Positions 17,436 through 26,331 of a stretch of 64,000 nucleotides of DNA are shown here, one piece after another. The position numbers and the translations under genes were made by a program. The notes under the pieces are model-generated. The model was not told the origin of the DNA and did not search any database. It saw nothing but the letters and a program-made list of their open reading frames with translations. The stretch is taken from the NCBI RefSeq assembly GCF_003333305.1, contig NZ_QOLD01000098.1, forward strand, positions 1 through 64,000. The letters run 5' to 3'. Within the stretch, counting starts at the first letter, position 1; each line of letters opens with the position of its first letter. Origin of the DNA: Candidatus Colwellia aromaticivorans (GTDB lineage: Bacteria; Pseudomonadota; Gammaproteobacteria; Enterobacterales; Alteromonadaceae).

Positions 17436-18785
17436 ATGGAAAAAGTATTAATTGTTGATGACGATTTAGGTATACAAAAACAGCTGAAATGGAGCTTGTC
17501 TGATTACAGCCCGATCCTTGCTGGAGATAGGGAGGCAGCTATCGCAGCAGTTAGACGTTATGAGCCAAAGGTTGTCACCTTAGATTTAGGATTACCGCCA
17601 GATGCAGCTAATGCGAGTGAAGGATTAAAAGCACTAGAAGAAATTCTTGCTATAGCACCACACACAAAAATCATAGTCATCACCGGTAATGAGGATAGAA
17701 CTAATGCATTAAAGGCCATTTCTGCTGGCGCTTATGATTTCTATCAAAAGCCTATTGATGCAGACGTTATTAATGTAATTATTTCACGTGCGTTGACTTT
17801 AGCGAACATTGAAAGTGAAAACCGCACAATGCGCGCTGTTACAGATAGTAATATTGGCATTATTGGCAATAGCGCAGCAGTTGAACGTTTATGTACCATG
17901 ATAAAACGCATTGCGCCAACAAATATTACGGCATTATTGTTAGGTGAAAGTGGCACTGGCAAAGAAGTAACCGCCAAGGCTGTTCATCTGGCGAGCGATC
18001 GAAAAAACAAGCCTTTTGTCGCAATTAACTGTGCTTCTATTCCTGAAACATTATTAGAAAGTGAATTGTTTGGTTTTGAAAAGGGCGCATTTACTGGCGC
18101 TCATAAAACGACTAAAGGAAAAATAGAATGTGCAGAGGGAGGCACTTTATTTCTTGATGAAATAGGTGATATGCCCTTTAATTTACAAGCTAAATTGCTA
18201 CGTTTTTTACAAGAAAAAATAATTGAACGACTAGGCGGCAGAGGAGAAATTCCAGTAAATGTTAGAGTCGTTTGTGCAACGAATCAAAATTTAGAACAAA
18301 TGGTTGCAAACAAAGAATTTAGAGAAGATCTGTTTTACCGAGTAAGCGAGATAACCCTAAATATTCCGCCATTACGTGATCGCGATGAAGATGTTTTAAT
18401 TCTTGCTCAATATTTTCTGCAACTTTATGCTACAGAATATAAAAGTAATGCTAAATCATTTTCGGATGATGCTATTAGTGCTATTAAAGCTCATAGATGG
18501 CCAGGAAATATTCGTGAATTACAAAACAAAGTTAAATCTTCTGTAGTGATGTGTACAGGAGTGCAGGTGACTGCTTTTGACTTAGGATTCTTTGACCATA
18601 ATTATAGCAACTATGAACTATCATTAAATTTACGTACGGTAAGAGAACAGGCAGAATCGATTGCTATTCAAAAGGCCTATGCGCTTTCTGAAGGGAATAT
18701 ATCTAAAGCAGCAGAACTATTAGGCGTAACTAGGCCAACATTGTACTCATTAATTGAAAAATATGAATTGAATATTAATAGTTAG
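17436..18785 (+). CDS. prsR: XrtA/PEP-CTERM system response regulator PrsR
   Basis: Sigma-54-dependent activator. The receiver domain begins MEKVLIVDDD and has its phospho-acceptor at Asp50 (VVTLDLGLP). The AAA+ domain carries Walker A LGESGTGKE, the GAFTGA loop (FEKGAFTGAHK) and Walker B LFLDEIGD. A Fis-type helix-turn-helix closes the protein (GNISKAAELLGVTRPTLYSLI). An ATG at 17415 would add seven residues; the internal ATG is preferred because AAGGG lies upstream and the receiver starts there in homologues. Its probable targets here are the sigma-54 promoters at 19745-19760 and perhaps 15059-15074. Confidence 0.92.
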   Translation: MEKVLIVDDDLGIQKQLKWSLSDYSPILAGDREAAIAAVRRYEPKVVTLDLGLPPDAANASEGLKALEEILAIAPHTKIIVITGNEDRTNALKAISAGAYDFYQKPIDADVINVIISRALTLANIESENRTMRAVTDSNIGIIGNSAAVERLCTMIKRIAPTNITALLLGESGTGKEVTAKAVHLASDRKNKPFVAINCASIPETLLESELFGFEKGAFTGAHKTTKGKIECAEGGTLFLDEIGDMPFNLQAKLLRFLQEKIIERLGGRGEIPVNVRVVCATNQNLEQMVANKEFREDLFYRVSEITLNIPPLRDRDEDVLILAQYFLQLYATEYKSNAKSFSDDAISAIKAHRWPGNIRELQNKVKSSVVMCTGVQVTAFDLGFFDHNYSNYELSLNLRTVREQAESIAIQKAYALSEGNISKAAELLGVTRPTLYSLIEKYELNINS

Positions 18786-18920
18786 CAACTGAAGTTACAA
18801 GCTGCGAGTTAATAGTGAAGAAGGCAGGTGGTGTAGATGTTTTTGAAACTAGTGACTTTCTTACTCGTAACGTTGCTCCAGTCTGACAAAAAAGCGGGTA
18901 ATAAATTACCCCTACAAAAA

Positions 18921-18945
18921 ACGCCTCAAGAGAGGCGTTTTGTTT
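18921..18945. terminator. Bidirectional intrinsic terminator between prsR and the PEP-CTERM gene
   Basis: A perfect 7-bp GC-rich stem (ACGCCTC/GAGGCGT) with an AAGA loop. It is followed by TTTTGTTT on the plus strand and preceded by an A-run that gives a U-tract on the minus strand. It can stop both convergent genes. Confidence 0.85.
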
Positions 18946-18968
18946 AGATAAATAATTTTCAAATAAAT

Positions 18969-19676
18969 TTATTTTGAAATTGAACTTTGACGCCTACCTG
19001 CAATACCTAATAAGGCTAAAGCAAATAATGCGATAGATGTTGGCTCGGGAACTTGCTGTGGCGTTGTTCCGCAGTTATTATCACATTTGTTTCCATAAAA
19101 GGTGATGTGCGATATGTTATGAGGCTCAGGAGCAGCCCAATAGCCGCTTGTCACAGCAACAGAAACATTTAAACAACTTATTGTAAATTCATTTCCTGCT
19201 TGGCAATCGTTATTATCAATACTGTCTTGGCTAACCATCCAATTTAATATAAACCCTTCGCTACCGCCTTTTGATACCCAGAAAGAAATCCCCGGATATG
19301 ACGAGCCTGAATAAGTCCAATTTCCTTCAGTAGCTCCGTTGATAGAATTAGAAAAACTCCAGTCAGTCGAGGAGGTAGAACCAAGAATAAATTCATTATT
19401 AGCGGAATTTTCAGCATCATACTTTGCCATTACTGTTGCAAAAATGTCAGATCCAGATGTGGGGACATGAGTTATTTCACAGTTAGTAAAACCCGAACCA
19501 AAATACCCTGCACAATCATTGATATTTTTAATGTCACCATTGTTTTTATATTCTGTAATATTAACTGAAACCTGAACTAGATCGCCGACAGGAGTTAATG
19601 AAGCATTAACAAAAAAGCTCGTAAAAAGAAAAGCCCCTATTAACATTGCCTTTGAAAAATTTTTTCTTGAAAACAT
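18969..19676 (-). CDS. PEP-CTERM sorting-domain protein
   Basis: A 235-residue secreted protein that should be cleaved and anchored by exosortase A. Residues 1-25 are a signal peptide (ending FFVNA). The C-terminus is a textbook PEP-CTERM tail: VPEPTS, a hydrophobic helix (IALFALALLGIA) and a basic end (GRRQSS). The body is Ser/Asn/Gly-rich with several cysteines and no recognisable enzyme domain; structural or adhesive roles are typical. An upstream TTG at 19736 would put 20 residues before the signal peptide, so the ATG at 19676 is used. It agrees with the sigma-54 start predicted near 19734, giving a 58-nt leader. Confidence 0.9.
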   Translation of the reverse strand: MFSRKNFSKAMLIGAFLFTSFFVNASLTPVGDLVQVSVNITEYKNNGDIKNINDCAGYFGSGFTNCEITHVPTSGSDIFATVMAKYDAENSANNEFILGSTSSTDWSFSNSINGATEGNWTYSGSSYPGISFWVSKGGSEGFILNWMVSQDSIDNNDCQAGNEFTISCLNVSVAVTSGYWAAPEPHNISHITFYGNKCDNNCGTTPQQVPEPTSIALFALALLGIAGRRQSSISK

Positions 19677-19744
19677 AATATTCACCCGAAGAAGGAATAA
19701 TTCAATTATACACGTAGCATAATTATCCAATAACACAGTCTATT

Positions 19745-19760
19745 AGCAAAAAACATACCA
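19745..19760 (-). promoter_or_regulatory. Sigma-54 promoter of the PEP-CTERM gene
   Basis: The minus strand reads TGGTATGTTTTTTGCT, matching TGGCACG-N4-TTGCW at every core position (-24 GG, -12 GC, 12-bp register) with C-to-T at two weaker positions. It lies 69 bp before the chosen ATG and next to the gene for the sigma-54 activator PrsR. Confidence 0.75.
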
Positions 19761-19913
19761 GTTATGTATCCGGCTGTTTTTTATGGTTTTATTATTATTT
19801 TTGTAAGTTGCCACTCTTAAAATAATGAAAAGTGTAAAATTTATAGACAGTGTAAAAAGGTTATTAATACTATTATGTCTTTATTCCAATAATTTTGACA
19901 TAATCACTCTCTA

Positions 19914-22715
19914 ATGTCACTTGCAATTTTGGATAGATGTTTGAAAGCTTATCCGTATATATTTTCACTACTTATTTCTTTTTCGTTGGCTGCTTCACAA
20001 GAAGATAAGCTTTATGAAACAGCGCGTAGCGCATTAAACGATAATAAATATAATGAGGCACTGATACATGTAAAGAATATATTAAAAACCTCCCCAGAGC
20101 ACCTGGCTTCACATATTTTATTGGCGGAAATATTACTTGCTAATGGTAGCGCTAGTGCAGCAGACGTAGCATTAACCAAAGCCACTGCCTTAGGTGCAAA
20201 TAAGAAGCAGTTGCAACTATTGTTTGCAGAATCCTACATTATGCAAGGGCAATATAATAAAACCTTGGACTACCTACCAGAGCACACTAATGACGATAAA
20301 TTAGCGGCGAAAATTTATGTCCTTCGAGGTGATGCTCATTTGGGGCTACGACAATTAAAACTTTCACAAAACGATTACAATACTGCGTTAGTTTTTAATG
20401 CCAAAAACAGGGATGCTAAGTTAGGGTTAGCGCAAATCTTTGTTAACTTTTTTCAATATCGTCAGGCAGATAAGCTAGTTGATGAAGTGTTGGCTGGGTA
20501 TATTCCGCCAATCAAAGCTTGGAATTTAAAGGCGAGTATTCAGCAAAGTTTAGGTAATAACGAACTTGCACTTACTGCAATTAACCAAGCATTATTGATT
20601 GATAAAAATAATATTCAATCACTAATTTTTGCAAGTACTATAAACCTCGAATTACAGCAGTTTACGTTAGCAGAACAATACGCAGATACCGTATTGAAGC
20701 AAGTGCCTAATGAGCCTAAAGCTGAATTTCTCAAAGCAATGGTACAAGTTAGAAAAAATCAAAATACGGGCCTTGAAAATTCAATAGAAAAAGTTGCACA
20801 AGTATTAGAACACCTGAGTGAAGATGTGCTGCGGTCAAACCCTTCTTATTATTATTTAGCCAGTATTATTTTATTTCACCAACAAAAATATGAAGCAGCA
20901 AGACAATATATAGATGCATATTTATTTGTAGATAAAAATAATATTAACGCTTTAACACTTGCAGCTACCATTGAATTAGTAAGAAAAAAACCAGCACAAG
21001 CTAAAACGTTGTTAAACAGGGCTAATTTTTTAGAGCCTAATAACCCAAAAATATTATCTATGCTAGGCATTACCTACTTAGAGCTAAAGCAGTATGAAAA
21101 AGCTCACTTCCACTTTGCGAAAGTTAAAAAGCTGAAGCCTGGTTTAGGAATCGTCGACACTCAACTTGCACAAAGCTATTTAGCGACAGGTAAGCCAGAA
21201 AAAGCGATTGAACATTTATTAACGGCCTCTGCAGCGGAGTATGACCCAACAATGGTGGGTTTATTGTTGGTTGAGTCCTATATTAAGTCTGGAGAAATCG
21301 AGAAGGGCATTAGTGTTGCGAAAAACTTAGCTGAAAACATGCCTGGTAACGCCAATATTCAGCATCATCTTGGCTATATTTACCAAATTTCAGGTGAAAT
21401 TGAGAAGGCAAAAAAGCAATTTGAACAAGCATTGGCAATTGCCCCAAACCATGCTAAATCTTTAGTTAGCTTAGCTAACCTCGATTATAAAAATGGTAAA
21501 GTAGACAGTGCTATTAATCGTTTAAAAACAGCATTAACAATATCAGCAAATGATATTTATTTAGTTACAGCCTTAGCTAAATTATATAACCGTACTAATC
21601 AGTCAGCGGCTAGCGTCATCTTACTAGAAGAACATTTTAAGCTTGATAATAAAAATGAAGAGTTATTAAAAAACTTAATTGTTAGTTATGTTGGCAATAA
21701 GCAGCTGATACTTGCCATTGAAACATTGAATACTTATTTGTTGAATCAAAGAAAAACAGTTGAGCTTTATCTTATACTGGCCAGTTTACAGACGATAAAT
21801 TTAGATGTGATCTCTGCAGCTAATGCTTATAAATCGGCGATAAAACAAGGCGGAGATAAAGGCGAAATATTTCTGTTGATGGCTAATATTTATCAGCAAT
21901 TTTCTAAAGTACCTGAGGCAATCACTGCCTATAAAAAAGCGATGGCTTGGGATGAAAATAACGGTAAAGTAATCATGGGATTAGCGCAACTTTATAATGC
22001 AGAAAATGATACTGCTAGCGCAATAAAATTAATTAAAGCGTTTGAAGCTAATCATCAGTTATCTGGCCAACTAGTTGAACTGTTAGCTAATTCATATTTA
22101 CGTATAAATCAATATAGTCTAGCTGAAATATATTATAAAAAGCGTATTAAATTAGCGAGTAATGACAGTAGTGTAGTAGGTTTAAATTTAGTATACAGAG
22201 CGACGAATCGAGCCCATGAAGCTGTTGACGTGTTAACAAAATCGCTAAATGAGAGCCCAAACAGTTTATTATTAAATACGGCATTAGCCGAGCTTTACAT
22301 CGATCAATCCCAATGGTTCAATGCAGATGGGATATATCAAACATTAGTTAAGCTGTACCCCAATCACCCAGCAATATTAAATAATGCCAGTTATGTAGCT
22401 TTGAGTATATCTGATTACCAACGAGCTGAAGTGTTGGTTAAAAAGTCATTGGCTATTGTGGATAACCAACCTGACTCGTTAGACACACTAGGATGGATTT
22501 ATTATCACACGAAAGAATTCAATGAAGCCTTGCCTCTGTTTAGAAAAGCGTTAGCCATCAATAATTCAAATCCGGCTGTGAAGTATCATTTAGCGTTAAC
22601 GCTCAAGGCTCTTAATAGAGATAAAGAGGCAATAAAAATGATGGTTGATGTAGTGAATTCAGATTACTCCCAAAAAGCTGAGGCTGATGCATTATTGAAG
22701 CAGTGGTTAAAATAA
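19914..22715 (+). CDS. prsT: XrtA/PEP-CTERM system TPR protein PrsT
   Basis: A 933-residue protein composed of about 20 tetratricopeptide repeats after an N-terminal hydrophobic signal (about residues 12-28). Typical repeat signatures such as NHAKSLVSLANLDYKNGKVDSAI and NPAVKYHLALTLKALNRDKEAI are visible throughout. PrsT is found only with exosortase A systems, where it may scaffold the export or sorting machinery in the envelope. Most family members are lipoproteins; here no cysteine follows the hydrophobic core (SLAASQEDK), so the protein would be soluble or anchored by its signal segment. It is probably transcribed alone; a hairpin follows at 22751. Confidence 0.9.
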   Translation: MSLAILDRCLKAYPYIFSLLISFSLAASQEDKLYETARSALNDNKYNEALIHVKNILKTSPEHLASHILLAEILLANGSASAADVALTKATALGANKKQLQLLFAESYIMQGQYNKTLDYLPEHTNDDKLAAKIYVLRGDAHLGLRQLKLSQNDYNTALVFNAKNRDAKLGLAQIFVNFFQYRQADKLVDEVLAGYIPPIKAWNLKASIQQSLGNNELALTAINQALLIDKNNIQSLIFASTINLELQQFTLAEQYADTVLKQVPNEPKAEFLKAMVQVRKNQNTGLENSIEKVAQVLEHLSEDVLRSNPSYYYLASIILFHQQKYEAARQYIDAYLFVDKNNINALTLAATIELVRKKPAQAKTLLNRANFLEPNNPKILSMLGITYLELKQYEKAHFHFAKVKKLKPGLGIVDTQLAQSYLATGKPEKAIEHLLTASAAEYDPTMVGLLLVESYIKSGEIEKGISVAKNLAENMPGNANIQHHLGYIYQISGEIEKAKKQFEQALAIAPNHAKSLVSLANLDYKNGKVDSAINRLKTALTISANDIYLVTALAKLYNRTNQSAASVILLEEHFKLDNKNEELLKNLIVSYVGNKQLILAIETLNTYLLNQRKTVELYLILASLQTINLDVISAANAYKSAIKQGGDKGEIFLLMANIYQQFSKVPEAITAYKKAMAWDENNGKVIMGLAQLYNAENDTASAIKLIKAFEANHQLSGQLVELLANSYLRINQYSLAEIYYKKRIKLASNDSSVVGLNLVYRATNRAHEAVDVLTKSLNESPNSLLLNTALAELYIDQSQWFNADGIYQTLVKLYPNHPAILNNASYVALSISDYQRAEVLVKKSLAIVDNQPDSLDTLGWIYYHTKEFNEALPLFRKALAINNSNPAVKYHLALTLKALNRDKEAIKMMVDVVNSDYSQKAEADALLKQWLK

Positions 22716-22750
22716 GGGGCACTACAGATAAGTTATAATTTAGCTTTACT

Positions 22751-22772
22751 AAGGGGTAATGAATTACCCCTT
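22751..22772. terminator. Hairpin between prsT and the convergent ATPase gene
   Basis: A perfect 9-bp stem (aaggggtaa/ttacccctt) with a TGAA loop lies between two convergent genes. There is no long T-run on either side, so it may be a factor-assisted terminator or an RNA-stabilising element. Confidence 0.5.
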
Positions 22773-22891
22773 ACAGGTGTTATAAGTTTTGTAGGTTAGA
22801 TTTCAGTCTGGCAATTTTAAGTTAGGGGTTGAGAGGTTATAGTTACGAAGAAAAACTCTTGGGCGTGTAGGTTTTTCGATACTCGTTACTT

Positions 22892-23944
22892 TTATTTCTC
22901 GCTACTGTGGCTCACTTGCTCTTTTGCATACTGTCGGCTTTTCTGTTTCAGCAGTTTATCTACATAACGTGCCATCTTTATTTTCTGTTTAATATCACTT
23001 TCTAGTATTTCTTCAACTTCTCTTAATACATTTTTAATGTTTTCAACATTTTCATTCGAATTTATTACCACTTGTTGCGTTTGTGATGTACTTACTTGAT
23101 TATTCGGCAATACTTGCGAGCTTAATGACCCAGTAAGCTCACCAGACATTTCTAACGCTACTTCATTAATAGCATCAATGCCAAAAGAAGTTAATTCTTC
23201 TAAAAACCCAAAAAGTAACAAGCGATCAACAAATATATTAATTTTCCGTGGAACACCTAAGGTTTTTTGATGAATCAAATCAAAAGCATCATCAGAAAAT
23301 AAGGACTCTTTTTCGAAGCCTGCTTGCTGTAAACGGTGATTGATGTAATTTTTCACTTCTTCCGCAGATAACGGCTTTAAGTGAGCAGAAGCAATAATGC
23401 GTTGTCTAAATTGCTCCATATTAGAGGCTTGAATGATATCTTTTAATTCTTCCTGCCCTAATAAAAAACTCTGAATTAGCGGCTTGTCGTCTAACTGGAA
23501 GTTGGAAAGCATCCGCAACTCTTCAATAGTTTCTGCGGGTAAATTTTGTGCTTCATCGACAAGTAATAAAGCCCTTTTACCCTGTTTGTTTAGCGCTATT
23601 AAAAAGGATTCAATGCTGCGAAGCACTTCAGCTTTGTTATTACCTTTAACTGGTATTTTAAACTCAGAGGCAACTAATTCAAGAAGCTCCTCAGGGGATA
23701 ACTTAGTCGTTACTAATTGTGCGGCAACTATGTTTTCGTCACCAATAGTTGCTAATAAATTTCGTGCTATGGTGGTCTTCCCTGTGCCAATTGGGCCAGT
23801 AATTACAATAAACCCTTCACCTTGGTCTAAACCATATTGTAAATAAGATAAGGCGCGTTGATGATGGCTAGTGGCAAAGAAAAACCGTGGATCTGGGCTT
23901 AATTGAAAAGGGCGTTCGGTGAAGCCGTAGTAACTTTCATACAT
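22892..23944 (-). CDS. XrtA-associated ExeA-like ATPase
   Basis: A 350-residue AAA+ ATPase of the GspA/ExeA type. It opens with MYESYYGFTERPFQLSPDPRF, typical of these proteins. Walker A is GPIGTGKTT (near residue 50) and Walker B is RALLLVDEAQNLP (near 130). The C-terminal 80 residues are charged and probably coiled. In exosortase A loci it sits with the outer-membrane protein and chain-length genes and is thought to assist polysaccharide export or assembly. It is the last gene of the five-gene minus-strand operon and starts 1 bp after the upstream stop. Confidence 0.9.
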   Translation of the reverse strand: MYESYYGFTERPFQLSPDPRFFFATSHHQRALSYLQYGLDQGEGFIVITGPIGTGKTTIARNLLATIGDENIVAAQLVTTKLSPEELLELVASEFKIPVKGNNKAEVLRSIESFLIALNKQGKRALLLVDEAQNLPAETIEELRMLSNFQLDDKPLIQSFLLGQEELKDIIQASNMEQFRQRIIASAHLKPLSAEEVKNYINHRLQQAGFEKESLFSDDAFDLIHQKTLGVPRKINIFVDRLLLFGFLEELTSFGIDAINEVALEMSGELTGSLSSQVLPNNQVSTSQTQQVVINSNENVENIKNVLREVEEILESDIKQKIKMARYVDKLLKQKSRQYAKEQVSHSSEK

Positions 23945-23945
23945 G

Positions 23946-25445
23946 TTAAAATTCTTTTGTTATATTAATTATTGCGCGAACTTCATCGTAACTAAAGCTG
24001 TCAATAGTCGAGTCACGATTGATATGTTCTACAGTAAAGTAGCAAGATAAAGAAGAGGCTAAATTTCTTGTGAAATTTGCTGAAATAGAACGGTAATAGT
24101 CTTCTTGGCGACTACCCTCTGGGTTGTCGTTATCATAAATTGAATAGTTAAACTCTGCTGATAACGACAAGCTACTTTTAGCGCTAATTGTACGTGTCAC
24201 GCTTATGTTTGTGCCAAAAGTGTCATCTACAATATCAGTTTCTAAACTCGTTCTTTCATTTGCTGAAATAGTCACGTTAAATGATGTTCTTGATAATTGT
24301 AATTGTGATGACCAAGCCAAACGTTTATTTAGTGAGAATTCATCACTTTCGACTAATTCAGGAACTCCAGGTGTTATATCTTGATATGTGTTTCTATCAA
24401 AAACCTGTAAAGTCTCATCGTAGCTAATGGAGTTAGTGAGCCTTCTGGTTTGATGGCTGAAATTTAGATTATAAGCATGACCAAAAAAACGTTGGCTAAA
24501 ACCGAGTGTTAAAGACGTTCTAGCAGAAGGCTCCCATTGTATTGACGTATCAACATAGTCATCACTTGCTGTTTCATCAGCGACAAAATTATAGGAAAGG
24601 TCAATAATAATATGTGGGGTAGCTAGCCACCTTATCCCTGGACCCCAAGATGAAGTTATATTTAGGTTTTGGTTAACTCCGCTTCCCTGAACATTTTCAT
24701 CATAGTAGCGAATAAATGGATTTAAATTCCATGGAGTAATAGCACCTAAAAGTGCTTCTACGGTATAATTCTCACCGTTATTGTCAGTGCTTTGCTGCAT
24801 TCGCTTAGTATAACCTGTACTCAGTTGCCAGTATAGGTGCCGAGCATTATTGCCATTTTCGCTACCAAGCTGAGCCGTGAATCCATTGCTTTCACCAATG
24901 CTATCTTCGACTCTAGTAATGTCATAATTAGCCGACGATGTTACAGAATAACTGCTATTGCCAAAATTATACTGTAAACCGGTTGAGTAGCTATTTTGCT
25001 GAACAGTGCCTCCTGAAACTATATCAGCCTGTCCATTACGGGCATTATTTTGGCTAATGTTAGCTATGCTAGCGCTGGCGGTGAGTGCAGGCCCACCATT
25101 CCAAAAAGAGTGTTGCCCATTAGCACTCAAGGTTCTGAAATGATCGTTAAGTTCACTGTCATGACTGTACAGAGCGTAAATTTGAGTACCTGACCAGTGT
25201 AAAGTTGTTAAACTAGATTTATATTCTGCATCTAACCCTGCAATGGTTTGTGTTACGAAGCTTGATGTGGTTTCTACAGGGGTTAACTCTACATTATCAG
25301 TAAATGTTTCATCTAAGGAAATGTTAGGTATTAACGTCCAGTCACCAGCAAAAACTAAAGAAGGTGCTACTACCATTAAATATAATAAGCCTATTATATT
25401 TAAATGGTAAATTTTTCTATTGTTATTGGTGTTTTTTACCATAAC
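23946..25445 (-). CDS. XrtA/PEP-CTERM-associated outer-membrane beta-barrel protein
   Basis: A large outer-membrane protein with a signal peptide (about residues 16-33, ending PSLVFA) followed by alternating amphipathic strands with many aromatic residues and no cysteines, as in porin-like barrels. It belongs to a family of about 500 residues specific to XrtA loci and is a candidate export pore or assembly platform for the polysaccharide. The start is uncertain: three in-frame ATGs (25469, 25451, 25445) all lie inside the end of the tyrosine kinase gene. The last is used because it gives the most normal signal peptide. The overlap implies translational coupling. Confidence 0.85.
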   Translation of the reverse strand, partial: VMVKNTNNNRKIYHLNIIGLLYLMVVAPSLVFAGDWTLIPNISLDETFTDNVELTPVETTSSFVTQTIAGLDAEYKSSLTTLHWSGTQIYALYSHDSELNDHFRTLSANGQHSFWNGGPALTASASIANISQNNARNGQADIVSGGTVQQNSYSTGLQYNFGNSSYSVTSSANYDITRVEDSIGESNGFTAQLGSENGNNARHLYWQLSTGYTKRMQQSTDNNGENYTVEALLGAITPWNLNPFIRYYDENVQGSGVNQNLNITSSWGPGIRWLATPHIIIDLSYNFVADETASDDYVDTSIQWEPSARTSLTLGFSQRFFGHAYNLNFSHQTRRLTNSISYDETLQVFDRNTYQDITPGVPELVESDEFSLNKRLAWSSQLQLSRTSFNVTISANERTSLETDIVDDTFGTNISVTRTISAKSSLSLSAEFNYSIYDNDNPEGSRQEDYYRSISANFTRNLASSLSCYFTVEHINRDSTIDSFSYDEVRAIINITKEF

Positions 25446-26328
25446 CATAGCCGTAATAGCCATACACATCCTTATTAGATCTAATCGTTTTATTCATTAC
25501 ACAGCCAATTGCTATATCTTCATTTAATTGAGATACAGCACGCTTTACGTCGTCAATTTTTGTTTTAGACTCTTCAACCACAACGATCGCTTGACCAACT
25601 AAACTAGAAAGTACAGGTGTTTCAGTTACCCCTAATATTGGCGGACAATCAAATATAACTATGCGGTCTGGATAGCGCTTAGCAAGTTCTTCAGCTAATT
25701 GTGACATGCGTGCACTGGCTAATAATTCATTGGTTAGATGGTGAGGCTTTCCAGCAGGAATTATTTTTAAATTAGGTATGTTAGTGTTATAAATAACCTC
25801 AGAAAGCGAATCTACCTCAGCAAGTAAATACTCTAACAAACCTTTTTTACTTTCAAACTCTAATTCTTTATGTAAACTTGGTCTAAGTACATCAGCATCA
25901 ACTAAGAGCACGGTTTTATCTTGCTCAAGCGCGATACTAAGCGCTAAATTAATAGAAATAAACGTTTTACCTTCATTAGCGTTAGAGCTGCTAACCATGA
26001 TCAAATTGCTATGTTTTAACGTTTTAGCGGCAGGACCAAAAGCATTGTTTAGTAATTTACGCTTTATATGACGAAATTCTTCCTGGATGTGGTGAGCACT
26101 AGTAGAACTATAAATAAAACCACGCTCAGTTAATCGCTCACTATTAAGTATAATTTGAGCAGAGTTAGGAAGCTCTGCATTATTGTTGTTCTCCTTAGAT
26201 ACCGGAGATAAGTTTTCTGTTCTAATTTTAGGCGGTTGCTTTTCAGCCCCCGTTGCTACTATGGATTCAGTTTGTTTTTTCTGAGCAGATTCTTTTTGTT
26301 TTGCTAATGCCTTTTCGATAGTGCTCAC
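25423..26328 (-). CDS. XrtA-associated bacterial tyrosine autokinase
   Basis: A 301-residue BY-kinase of the CpsD/Wzc-C type. It has Walker A SSSNANEGKT (near residue 115), Walker A' VLLVDADVLRP (near 142), Walker B RIVIFDCPPIL, and a C-terminal tyrosine cluster YGYYGYGYGKK, the autophosphorylation tail. It acts in the cytoplasm on the chain-length protein encoded just upstream, and its phosphorylation cycle tunes polymerisation and export. A GTG start 3 bp after the upstream stop is used. The low-molecular-weight phosphatase at 51834 could reverse the phosphorylation. Confidence 0.92.
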   Translation of the reverse strand: MSTIEKALAKQKESAQKKQTESIVATGAEKQPPKIRTENLSPVSKENNNNAELPNSAQIILNSERLTERGFIYSSTSAHHIQEEFRHIKRKLLNNAFGPAAKTLKHSNLIMVSSSNANEGKTFISINLALSIALEQDKTVLLVDADVLRPSLHKELEFESKKGLLEYLLAEVDSLSEVIYNTNIPNLKIIPAGKPHHLTNELLASARMSQLAEELAKRYPDRIVIFDCPPILGVTETPVLSSLVGQAIVVVEESKTKIDDVKRAVSQLNEDIAIGCVMNKTIRSNKDVYGYYGYGYGKKHQ

Positions 26329-26331
26329 AGT

